Source: Ulota crispa
Taxonomy: Eukaryota > Streptophyta > Bryopsida > Orthotrichales > Orthotrichaceae
Direction: 5' to 3'
NCBI GenBank assembly: GCA_963920765.1
Contig: OY987244.1
Span: forward strand, 20,192,358 to 20,256,357
DNA length: 64,000 nucleotides
Shown here: in pieces, positions 50,820 to 60,520 of the stretch
Numbering within the stretch: position 1 is the first letter of the stretch
Layout: every line of letters begins with the position of its first letter
Notes under the pieces: model-generated
Database searches by the model: none
The model's input: only the letters and a program-made list of their open reading frames with translations
Told to the model about the DNA's origin: nothing
Made by a program: the position numbers and the translations under genes

Positions 50820-51740
50820 TTAACCCCTAAAATTCTTTTGTGTTTAGAGGCCCAAAACTACTTCAAAATACTAGTCCCCAAACCAAGGTCAAAATCTTCA
50901 TTGAAACTTACTTTTTAACAAATCCAACCATAGGATCCTTTGGTTGACTTACACAACTACATTGTCCCAAAATTTTAGAATGAATATCTCCACCAATTGC
51001 AAGATCAATGTGCCTAAATTTCAAAATGTAGGCTTTTCTAGTCTTTCCAGAAGGTGAAGTTTTGTTTTTCAAACTTTTTAGAGAAAAACTTGTATGTTGT
51101 ATTTCTTGTGCAATTTTTACAATAGGTTGGAAAATGGGTTAGAAGCATATATAAAAAAATTGACCAAAAAACAATTTGAATTCATTTTTACAAAAATTGT
51201 AAAGTGAAAGGTATTGATGAATGAAAGATACCACTAATATGCTAATAAGTCTTTAAAGAATTTGAAAACTGTTAACCCTAATGGTGAGAATGCTCTAACA
51301 AACAATTAGTAACTTTAATTTTCATTTTCATTTGAAAAGTTTCAAAATTGAGAGTAAAAGATAACTTTATATGTGTTTTCTACCCTCTTCCTACCTTCAT
51401 TGCCTGCAAAATAAAACTCCTTGTAACTCTTACCTCATTATTTGGAATTGAGTGATTCAATTTTTTTTGAGTAGGTATCAATCTATAATATCCTATAAAA
51501 AATAAAAATAAAAAATTTAGAATATATTTTTTGTTGCCTGGTTTGACTTTGAAATTGAAAAACCCATATAACTTTTGCATTACTTATTGGAATAACATGA
51601 AATAAAGCTCCACATGTAGATTATGATGAGTAGTATCCATCCTAAAAATTTCATGAAAAATTTCCAAATTATGAAATCAATAGAGCTTGCCCAAGTTCTC
51701 ATAAAGCCCAAAGTGGGCTTTTTGGTCTTGTAGGGGTTAA
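50820..51740. mobile_element. TTAA element, family B
   Basis: The left end is TTAACCCCTAAAATTCTTTT and the right end is GGTCTTGTAGGGGTTAA, with TTAA at both borders. It is highly similar and in the same orientation as 58126-59064, and inverse to 12930-13842. Short minus-strand open frames inside are element sequence. Non-coding. Confidence 0.9.
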
Positions 51741-52041
51741 CGTTTTCCACAAAGAGGGTGCCAGATTGCCAATGTTTCACATTCTTTTGTAAGACTTAGC
51801 ATTTGCAAGTTATGTAATAAGCAAAAATAGCTACTCTGCTAGTACTCAAATTTCTCAATATAGCACTCTTGCACTACTAAAATATACCCCCACTTGCACC
51901 ATGTCCTCTATTTCAAATTCTTTTGTATGTAAAATAATATAGTTTTTGCATATCACTTTGATTTTATCTTTCATGCTGAAAAATCGCGGATATAGCTCCT
52001 CCTAGGGCACGGTAATAGCCATTTGGCGCAAACCCAATTAC

Positions 52042-52187
52042 ACCACACACATGCATCCGGATACAATATTTTAGGGAGCCTTTTTTGGGGACGAGGGCCC
52101 GTATGTGAGAGAGACCTCTCTCACATACGGGCTCGCAACCCTAGAAAGGGCTCCTTAAAATACTGTATCCGGACGCATGTGCGTGGG
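52042..52187. repeat. Tight hairpin / small foldback
   Basis: The outer stem CATGCATCCGGATACAATAT pairs with ATACTGTATCCGGACGCATG. The inner stem GCCCGTATGTGAGAGAG pairs perfectly with CTCTCTCACATACGGGC around a 2-base center at 52114-52115. It is less AT-rich than its surroundings. No coding role is seen. Confidence 0.8.
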
Positions 52188-52298
52188 TCAAATAGTGGGC
52201 TCTAGTAACATTGATAAGAGGTATCCATGAAAATTCTCTTATTATGATACTCCAACTAAATATTGGAAGGAATCAAGTATTGGTTCATATACACATAA

Positions 52299-52566
52299 AA
52301 CACCATATTAGGTAAATTGGGAAAAAGCGCACATTTTGGGATTTTTGCAAGTTGTTCATGATCATGTACAACTGAGCTCAGCGTTTTTTTTTTTTTTTTT
52401 TTTTGTACACGTGCCCTCTCTTAAGAGGAGGAATTTACGAGAGAAAAAATCTTAGTGGTTCAAACTGAATTTGATACCTTCAAATCTGGTTCTAGGTGAC
52501 TATTCTGGATCAAGGTGAAGTACAAAGTGGGACCACTTTTTTTCCCAATTTAACAAATATGGTGTT
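52299..52566. mobile_element. MITE family G, copy 3, target duplication ATAA
   Basis: The ends AACACCATATTAGGTAAATT and AATTTAACAAATATGGTGTT are flanked by ATAA (52295-52298 and 52567-52570). A poly-T tract of about 20 bases interrupts the interior (52386-52404), next to GTACACGTGCCCTC. Non-coding, 268 bp. Confidence 0.88.
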
Positions 52567-52734
52567 ATAAAGCATTCTTTAAAATAGTATTAAACATCCA
52601 ACTATCGCACAAAAAGATACTAGAGTTCAGTCACAAAGATAATAAGTTTGACTCTCATAAATTCATCATTCTCTTTCAAATCTCAATTTTCTAACTTCTT
52701 CAATATTTTCTCAATGTTACAAGAAAAATTGTCC

Positions 52735-52890
52735 ACAATGAGTCAATGACACATTCAAATTGACTAAAATGTTCAAATTGACAAAAATTTGAAAATTAAG
52801 TCCAAATTGACATAAATGTGTCCAAATCATGGTGCCCTAATTTACAAAGCATGTCCAAATTGACACTGCTCCCTTGTAATGCAATTAGAC
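52735..52890. mobile_element. Degenerate CACTA-like MITE, family H copy 3
   Basis: Internal repeats of TCCAAATTGACA / TTCAAATTGAC match the subterminal repeats of 7522-7683 and 16485-16620 in inverse sense. The ends (TTACAAGAAAAATTG and CCCTTGTAATG) are decayed. Confidence 0.35.
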
Positions 52891-52956
52891 CGAGGATTCT
52901 TGTAATCCAAGTAATCAACCCATCATTGAATGCAAACAAATCATCATCCACCCAAG

Positions 52957-53190
52957 TTAACCCTTAAATGACCATAGGGAATAATATATACGCTGACATA
53001 TAATTGTCATTTGCTACCACTAAGAAATTGTAATTTGGAATTTCAAGGAGCTCACTAGAACCGCATTGATCTACTCTCCAACTTCTTTGTTGGTCTCAAA
53101 TGTAGTAGAAGTGTGGATCCATTCTAAACACAAGAAAAATACCCCATATTGTACTGGTCGCAAAAGGCCATTTGGTTGTTTAAGGGTTAA
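52957..53190. mobile_element. TTAA element, family E, copy 2
   Basis: The left end is TTAACCCTTAAATGACCATA and the right end is TTTGGTTGTTTAAGGGTTAA, with TTAA at both borders. The body matches 33159-33400 and 59536-59778. Non-coding, 234 bp. Confidence 0.9.
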
Positions 53191-53269
53191 GAATGGCATG
53201 ACACAAACAAAGCGGACTTGATAGAGACTTTTAATAGAGCTGAAGTTTCAAATGAATGTGGAATTTGAG

Positions 53270-53970
53270 AACTAAGGTAGAAATACCATAAACGGTTAAA
53301 ATAAGCCACTGTAGGCTGAAGATATGGGGAATTTCTAGAGAAGTTAAGCTCAGTCTATGCAAAAACAAGGATAAAGAAGAGTGCAATGTTTAAAAAAAAA
53401 CTGAAGAATGAATATTTTATGCAATATAAATGTGGATTTAGGGTTTGGACCGATCCTTGTTTCATAGGTGCACCATAAACGGCTACCTCTAGAACCTTGT
53501 ATCAAAACAAGCTTGAACCAATCAAATGCGAGGAAATAGCATCTTTTTAGAATATTTCAAAATCTTTTTTAGATCCAGCTATTGTTAGTTTCAGAATAGT
53601 CTACTTCTCCAAGTAAGGTAAGAGGCTTGAACTCCGTTAGGACAATAATACCGCTCACCTCCCCAAATGAATTCCACAAGTACATGCTTTATTCATAACC
53701 TTTCAGAAATGTACAATATGCGTACAATTGAGGAAGTGATCCACTTTTGAACCCTATGACCTTTCCTCTTCAAAATTTCATTACTAATTCCACATTGCTC
53801 TGAAACATACAAAATAACTTAAGTTAGATGCCAATTCCTCTCGCCTTTCAAAGAAAATTTGAAAAATATATCAAGAAGTTCCACCTCCCCAAAATTCAGT
53901 TTCAGCTCTTAGATGGTCGGTTTATGAGCCTCTTACCTTAGGGGTCATTAACCATTTATGGAATTTCTAC
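53270..53970. repeat. Inverted-repeat region upstream of the first CHS gene
   Basis: ACCATAAACGGTTAA (about 53284) and ATTAACCATTTATGG (about 53945) pair. A second inner pair, AGGTAAGAGGCTT (about 53617) and GAGCCTCTTACCTTA (about 53928), lies between them. A third CACCATAAACGGCTACC lies near 53470. It may be an old foldback element that now forms the distal 5' region of the CHS gene. Confidence 0.5.
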
Positions 53971-54204
53971 CTTATGACAGTCTAGGCCTGGAATTCTGGA
54001 AAGAACTAAAGTAGATTTTCAAATCAGTCAATTCAACGCCTGCGCGTACACGTTGACTGCCTTTTCAAGCGCCCCCAGGTACGTCCAGGTGGAGTTTTCC
54101 ACGTCCAAAACAGTCAGAATTGAGAACTTGACATTCACAAAGGAGAAGGCCCTTTCCACGAGCCACTGGAAGACTCTCTTGGTCATTGCTGCTCTTACGG
54201 ACCA

Positions 54205-54212
54205 CTTATAAC
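54205..54212 (+). promoter_or_regulatory. Candidate TATA box of the first CHS gene
   Basis: CTTATAAC lies about 335 bp before the chosen start codon and would imply a 5' leader of about 300 nt. The match is weak. Nearby ACGTCC and CACGTCC motifs (54084-54110) are ACGT-core sequences of the sort known in CHS promoters, but no complete light-response unit is visible. Confidence 0.25.
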
Positions 54213-54544
54213 GACAACTCCCAACCTTGAATCCTCATTGTCCTAACTTTCAAGCATTCCAGCAATTCCGTGGCTGCAGACTCTTCTTGGACGCCCAGCG
54301 CTACTCTTCTCTATTCCGTCTTCAGTAGGTGGAGGAACTCCAGCTTTCAACTGTAAGAGCTCATTTCAGCCACTTACTCAGGTTCCGTCAGCAAGTAGCC
54401 TGCCCAAACAGAAGCTCTCATTAGACAAGGCGAGGGTTGATTCCTCGGTCTCGCAGGCAGTGTCACATCCTCCTGGAACTGCAGGAACCATTCTCGGGCT
54501 CAACAGATTGTCCAATTGAAGTGCATTTCAAGCACCCGATCACA

Positions 54545-55977
54545 ATGGCGCCGCGAGCTGGAGAGGCCGTCGGATCCGACGAGCAGATTGCCGTCGCCGC
54601 CCCCGTCGCCAGGACCAACGCGCCCATTCCCCGCGGCCAGCCCCGCGCCGATGGGCCCGCGTGCGTGCTGGGCATCGGCACCGCGGTGCCGCCCACGGAG
54701 TTCCTGCAATCCGAGTACCCGGACTTCTTCTTCAACATCACCAACACCAGCGACAAGGAGGCCCTCAAGGGCAAGTTCAAGCGCATCTGTAAGTGCATCG
54801 CCTCCGTCAATTCCGTCGCAGAATGAATATTGCTGGCAATGGTCGTTCTGCGCTGCTTTTCACGTTAGATAGTGTGGCTTTTCGATTGAGTCAATTAGGA
54901 TTGGTCGTCGAGATCCGTGTGGCGAGTGAATGTCACCTGACGTCGTGAAATGTTCGCAATGCAGGCGACAAGTCGGGCATCCGCAAGCGGCACATGTTTC
55001 TGACGGAGGAGGTGCTGAAGGCCAACCCCGGCATCTGCACGTACATGGAGCCGTCGCTGAACGTGCGGCACGACATCGTGGTGGTGCAGGTGCCGAAGCT
55101 GGCGGCGGAGGCGGCCGTGAAGGCCATCAAGGAGTGGGGCGGACGCAAGTCCGACATCACGCACATCGTCTTCGCCACGACGAGCGGCGTGAACATGCCG
55201 GGCGCGGACCACGCGCTGGCCAAGCTGCTGGGGCTGAAGCCGAGCGTGAAGCGCGTGATGATGTACCAGACGGGGTGCTTCGGCGGCGCGTCCGTGCTGC
55301 GGGTGGCCAAGGACCTGGCGGAGAACAACGCGGGCGCGCGCGTGCTGGCGGTGTGCAGCGAGGTGACGGCGGTGACGTACCGGGCGCCGAACGAGAACCA
55401 CCTGGACGGGCTGGTGGGATCGGCGCTGTTCGGGGATGGCGCGGGTGTGTACGTGGTGGGCGCGGACCCGAAGCCGGAGGCGGAGAAGGCGCTGTTCGAG
55501 GTGCACTGGGCGGGCGAGACGATCCTGCCGGAGAGCGACGGCGCCATCGACGGGCACCTGACGGAGGCGGGGCTGATCTTCCACCTGATGAAGGACGTGC
55601 CGGGGCTGATCTCGAAGAACATCGAGAAGTTTTTGACGGAGGCGCGCAAGTGCGTGGGGTCGCCGGCGTGGAACGAGATGTTCTGGGCGGTGCACCCGGG
55701 GGGCCCGGCCATTCTGGACCAGGTGGAGGCGAAGCTGAAGCTGAGCACGGACAAGATGCAGGGCAGCCGCGACGTGCTGAGCGAGTACGGCAACATGAGC
55801 AGCTCGTCGGTGCTGTTCGTGCTGGACCAGATTCGGCAGCGGTCGCTGAAAATGGGGTCCAGCACGCTGGGCGAGGGCAGCGACTTCGGCTTCTTCATCG
55901 GCTTCGGGCCCGGGCTGACGCTCGAGGTGCTCGTGCTCAGGGCCGCCGCCAACGCCCCCGCCACGGCCGCCGCCTAG
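54545..55977 (+). CDS. CHS: Chalcone synthase (type III polyketide synthase), copy 1
   Basis: CHS joins p-coumaroyl-CoA with three malonyl-CoA to make naringenin chalcone, the entry step of flavonoid synthesis, as a cytosolic homodimer. Exon 1 is 54545-54788 and exon 2 is 54965-55977. The 176-nt GT-AG intron is phase 1 inside a Cys codon (Cys82), the conserved CHS intron position. The 418-residue product has Cys186 (YQTGCFGG), His325 (WAVHPGGP) and Asn358 (YGNMSS), the catalytic three, each exactly 22 beyond alfalfa CHS numbering. Gatekeeper Phe237 and Phe287, Thr154, Thr219, Gly278, Ser360 and GFGPG are also kept, so chalcone-forming activity is likely. The N-terminus is longer than in many CHS proteins; an in-frame ATG at 54437 would add 36 residues. 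It is much richer in G+C than the surrounding DNA. It converges on an inverted copy (61301-62691) that is identical from codon 31 onward. Another type III PKS activity cannot be excluded. Confidence 0.95.
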
Positions 55978-56758
55978 AGTTATACCGGAGGAATCCATTC
56001 CGTACAGAACAGTTCCTTGTAGCCTTCTCAGGGTAACTGTGCAGATTTACCTCTTTGTTCATAAATCCGAGTGGCGTAGTTTCTCCTCAAATCTGGTCCA
56101 AGAGTGTTGAAATGCCACAGTTGAAAGTTTTCGGATGATACTCTGTCAGTAACAGCAATATCTAGCGACAGATGAGGGTTATGTCCCTTCCATAATATTG
56201 AGTATGGAGGGTCGAGAGTAGCGTAAATGGACATTGTAATATAATTTGCCCAACTGATTAAATATGCATTCTTACAGCAGCTCGAGTAAGTTGAATGGAT
56301 TTTTCGGACTGATGCACCAGAATGTGGATGTTAGCGCAGCTGATCTTTGCATACAAAGCTGCAAACTTTCATGTGGAGTCTCTATTACGATTTGAGTGTT
56401 GTCTGTTTTAAAGCGCTCGATTTGCTGTGGTAGTATGTAGACGATGTTTATGGTACACTCGCATGGAGATTGAGAGTCTATGACAAGAAGGGACACGTCA
56501 ATTACGAAATAGTTTAGAGGATATGGCCATAGCCTTGGATGTTGTTGTGGGTACAGAAGGGGGGGGGGAAGTGGCACACAGAAATGTGTTTATTCAACTA
56601 TGTGAGAGTCGGCAATTTCTTCAAAAATTTGCAATGATACTTGAGCAGTCAGAACTGCTACTACACGACGTATGTGCAAATTCCCCTGTTTTATCACATT
56701 AGGGATTTTCGCTACCTTTCTTCCTTCCGCCCATGCGAAACATTTTTGCCAACATGCT
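54635..56758. repeat. Left arm of CHS palindrome
   Basis: This arm pairs with 60521-62643. Positions sum to 117278 throughout the gene, so there are no indels there. Frame-by-frame translation of both strands and direct reading of the flanks show no difference except a G homopolymer (10 G at 56549-56558 against 9 C in the other arm). The arm begins inside exon 1 at codon 31 and runs about 780 bp past the stop codon. Confidence 0.95.
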
Positions 56759-57333
56759 ACTTGCAAAAATATACTCTATATAATCCCTGACCTGATATTA
56801 AACACAATTGTTACTCTGATGCCGTCCCAATATTTCCAGGATAACCTTCTAACAAAAGTGAGAATATTGAAGAGCCTGGAGTGAACGATCGAGGAGCATT
56901 CTGACATGTGGACGAGCTAGTACATTATCAGAAACAGGTTTTTCATCAATCGACAATTTTGCTAGAAAAATAGGGGGTTTCAGATATCTCAAAAAGAAAA
57001 GGTGGAAGAATGGTTGAGAATGAGTTTTTGTTCCTAAGTGAATATGCTGTCAGTACCTGAGGAAGTCGTCATGGCTCATTCATGGAGTGCCTTGGTAGGA
57101 TTATTCACCACTTTCATTCACGTGAACAAAAGTGGTGGTGAACGGCATATTCAAAACCCCTAATTATTCCATTTTTTTTATCCTAAGGAGTGCAAATTAA
57201 TGTTAAGTTGTTCTGTCCAAAACAACAAAGATATATCAATAAAAAGTTGATTAATAATACTAAATTATGTTACTAACTAGTTTAGCTCAATCATCTTTCC
57301 ATATACTGAGAGGTTGTGACGCAATAGAATGAA

Positions 57334-57644
57334 GGGAAAATTCCATGGATACCCCTAAAGTTTGCATTATTTACATAGATATCCCGGTTTTTTCAGAAAT
57401 TACACAACTATCTTTGGATAATAAATTTTAGGTGTTTATTTGATGTGCTTGTACTTCCTTCATGAAGAAGAGAATGTAATGAAACAAAAAAGAAGCAAAG
57501 TGTGCACAAAAGACAAAGGGAAGTGGCATGCACAACAAAACAAACATCTGAAGATTTTGGCCCAAGGGTGTTTGTGTAATTCTGAAAAAGCAGAGATATC
57601 TATGTAAATATTGCAAACTTCAAGGGTATCCTTGAAGTTTTCCC
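57334..57644. mobile_element. MITE family F, copy 2
   Basis: The terminal inverted repeat of about 50 bases has GGGAAAATTCCATGGATACC at the left and GGTATCCTTGAAGTTTTCCC at the right, with TTTACATAGATAT / ATATCTATGTAAA inside. It is homologous to 38739-39061. Non-coding, 311 bp. Confidence 0.85.
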
Positions 57645-58125
57645 TAGATTGAAAGGGTGCGGCGAGATTAACTGTGTTCCAAAACTCATGATACTGTGCC
57701 GGTATAAAGAATATGAATTTGAGACCATTGAAGCAGTTTCTTAAAAATGTGTTAATGGAAAGCAATAAAAACTAATGCTTACTGATGCAAAAGTCCAGAA
57801 AGAACTGATATTTGTATTGTACACCTGGGTAACGAGGTGTTCAACCCCCACCACCTGTACTTCTCTTTTTTAATACAATACAACCGCCTTGAGTGGTATG
57901 GTCAGTCCCTCCGGTTCTGCCCTTGTGGGCTTTCCACCAACTGTACAAGTTTAGCCTAAACACTTGGTACGGTAAATTCCTTTACGATGTGGTCACAAGA
58001 GGCTTTATCAAGGAGTGATACCTTTTACAAAGGTCAAAACTGGAGTTCACAAGACAAATTGCTGTTCGAGTAAAGTAGTGCTAAACACTCAGTGACGTAG
58101 GCGTGTGGGGCAACACCTTCCTAAC

Positions 58126-58449
58126 TTAACCCCTAAAATTCTTTTGTGTTCAGAGGCCCAAAACTGCTTCAAAATACTAGTCCCCAAACTAGGGTCAAAA
58201 TATTCATTGAAATTTACTTTTTCACAAATTCAACCATAGGATTCTTTAGTTGACTTGCACAACTACATTGTCCCAAAATTTTAGAATGAATATCTCCACC
58301 AATTGCAAGATCAATGTGCCCAAACTTCAAAATGTAAGCTTTTCTAATCCTTCTAGAAGGTGAAGTTTTGTTTTTCAAACTTTTTAGAGAAAAACTTGTA
58401 TGTTGTATTTCTTGTGCAATTTTTGCAATATGTTGGAAAATGGGTTGAA

Positions 58450-58490
<41 letters not shown>

Positions 58491-59064
58491 CCAAAAAATT
58501 TTGGATCCATTTTTACAAAAATTGTAAAGTGAAAGGTATTGATGAATGAAAGTTGTAACTTATATGCTAATAAGTTTTCGAAGAATTTGAAAATTGTTAA
58601 TCCCAATGGTGAGAATGCTCTAACAAACAATTAGTGACTTTAATTTTCATTTTCATTTGAAAAGTTTCAAAATTGAGAGTAAAAGATAACTTTATATGTG
58701 TTTTCTACCCTCTTCCTACCTTCATTGCCTGCAAAATAAAACTCCTTGTAACTCTTACCTCATTATTTGGAATTGAGTGATTCAATTTTTTCTGAGTAAG
58801 TATCAATCTATAAAATCCTATAAAAAAAAATAAAAAAAATTTAGAATATATTTTTTGTTGCCTGGTTTGACATTGAAATTGAAAAACCCATATAACTTTT
58901 GCATTACTTATTGGAATGACATGAAATAAAGCTCCACATGTAGATTATGATGAGTAGCATTCATCCTAAAAATTTCATGAAAAATTTCCAAATTATGAAG
59001 TCAATAGAGCCTGCCCAAGTTCTCATAAAGCCCAAAGTGGGCTCCTTGGGCCTTTAGGGGTTAA
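58126..59064. mobile_element. TTAA element, family B, inside the CHS spacer
   Basis: The left end is TTAACCCCTAAAATTCTTTT and the right end is CTTGGGCCTTTAGGGGTTAA, with TTAA at both borders. It is highly similar to 50820-51740; one difference is an (AT)n expansion at 58452-58486. Non-coding, 939 bp. Confidence 0.92.
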
Positions 59065-59535
59065 ACATGGTATTGTCTCATTTTCAAACTGTACTCAACT
59101 TTTTGTAATTGCAGATGACAAATTCTAAGGAGGTACGAGGAATTTGCAATCATACTAAGCTTCCCTAGAAAGGGTCAAGTGCAGCCTTCATACATAACAT
59201 TGTTTACAAGGTCATATTCCTCCCCCCCCCCGTTGGAGGGATATTTGCCCCTAGATACCTAGGCTTGAGTTTATTTAAAGATCTCCATTGGTGTTGGCGC
59301 AGAGTTTGCAAATAGCATTGGTTGGGGGATCCTCATATTGAGGGAGCAAAAGGGAACGCCCTAGTGAAGGTTAACAATGTTATGTAGCATTGATCATGTA
59401 GCAATGTTGCCATCACAAGCACATGCTTAGATTTACTGCCAACATCATCCAACTCTATACTCCCTTGTCCCAATTGATACTAAACCAACTTTATGATATG
59501 AGAATTTTCAAACTGCAAAAAAAATTCATGGTATA

Positions 59536-59778
59536 TTAACCCTTAAAGGACCATAGGACATAGTATATACACTGCCGTATAATTGGTATTTGCTACCAAT
59601 AAGAAGTTTTCATTTGGGATCTCAAGTTGCTCACTAGAAGTCTAGAACCAATTTGATCTATTCTCAAACTTCTTTGTTGATCTCAAATGTAGAAGAAGTG
59701 TGGATTATTTCCAAATACAAGAAAAATACACCGTATTGTACTAATTGCAACGGCACGCTCAGTCCTTTAAGGGGTTAA
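59536..59778. mobile_element. TTAA element, family E, copy 3
   Basis: The left end is TTAACCCTTAAAGGACCATA and the right end is AGTCCTTTAAGGGGTTAA, with TTAA at both borders. The body matches 33159-33400. Non-coding, 243 bp. Confidence 0.9.
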
Positions 59779-60520
59779 CCTCTTGGCATTTTTGTGAGTA
59801 TATCGTCAAAAAATATGAGCCAAGTGTTTAACCCACAGTAGTACACCGATTAGTTCCTCTACTATGAATAATGAAGGATACAAGAAGATACGTCATTAAA
59901 AAAACTTCACATTCAATGTTCATGGGAGATCTGATCTCCTCACAAACAAACAAATCAAGCATATCAAAATCCGACAACTTTTTTCAGGTAGCGAAACCAC
60001 AGATTCGAACTTGAATTGATTAATTATCTATTTCAAATTACAACTAGAATGAATGGAATTATACTCGGTGTTGAGATATTTACACACATTGTTTATCCTA
60101 TCTTGCCCTATTATCAATTCTCTGTTTTTAAATACCCATATCATTTGGGGTTTCTTTCAAATTTAGATTTACCGGCATTTCAAGATAACTCTAAAAACTC
60201 TATACTTACCGACGTAATGTTTTCCTTTCATCAAAAGCCACTAAAATTACAGCAGATATGAAGACCTCAAGTAGACATACAATGTACAGCCCCAAAATCT
60301 TCGTTATAGCAAGCAAAAGATAAAGAATAAGCATGATTTGTGAACTCATCTAACATTTATGGATGACCACAAAGGCCATGGAAAGAAAACAGAAGGCCAA
60401 AGATGAAATACCATATGCTTCACTCAGGATTTTCGAACTTCATGCAGAAACTTGACTCAATCATCTTTCGAATGAAACAATAACCACGGCATTTGCTGTA
60501 CTAACAGGTTTGTTATAAGC

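Larger units (their letters stand above)
56759..60520. other. Spacer of the CHS palindrome
   Basis: About 3.76 kb of AT-rich DNA separates the arms. It holds MITE F (57334-57644), TTAA family B (58126-59064) and TTAA family E (59536-59778). A C/G run (59223-59232) and ordinary AT-rich sequence make up the rest. I see no gene in it. Confidence 0.7.

Noticed and set aside
52042-52187. MicroRNA precursor
   Set aside because: A 2-base loop with a perfect inner stem and palindromic center is unlike plant pre-miRNAs; a small foldback is simpler.
54930-54964. GACGTC palindrome in the CHS intron as a regulatory site
   Set aside because: It is a single short ACGT-core motif, expected by chance; position in the intron gives no further support.
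54895-55998. Long His/Arg-rich and Ser-rich open frames on the opposite strand and other frames of CHS copy 1 (and the same at 61280-62383)
   Set aside because: They result from very high G+C in CHS codons. The CHS frame has the catalytic residues and conserved intron; the others have no domain.
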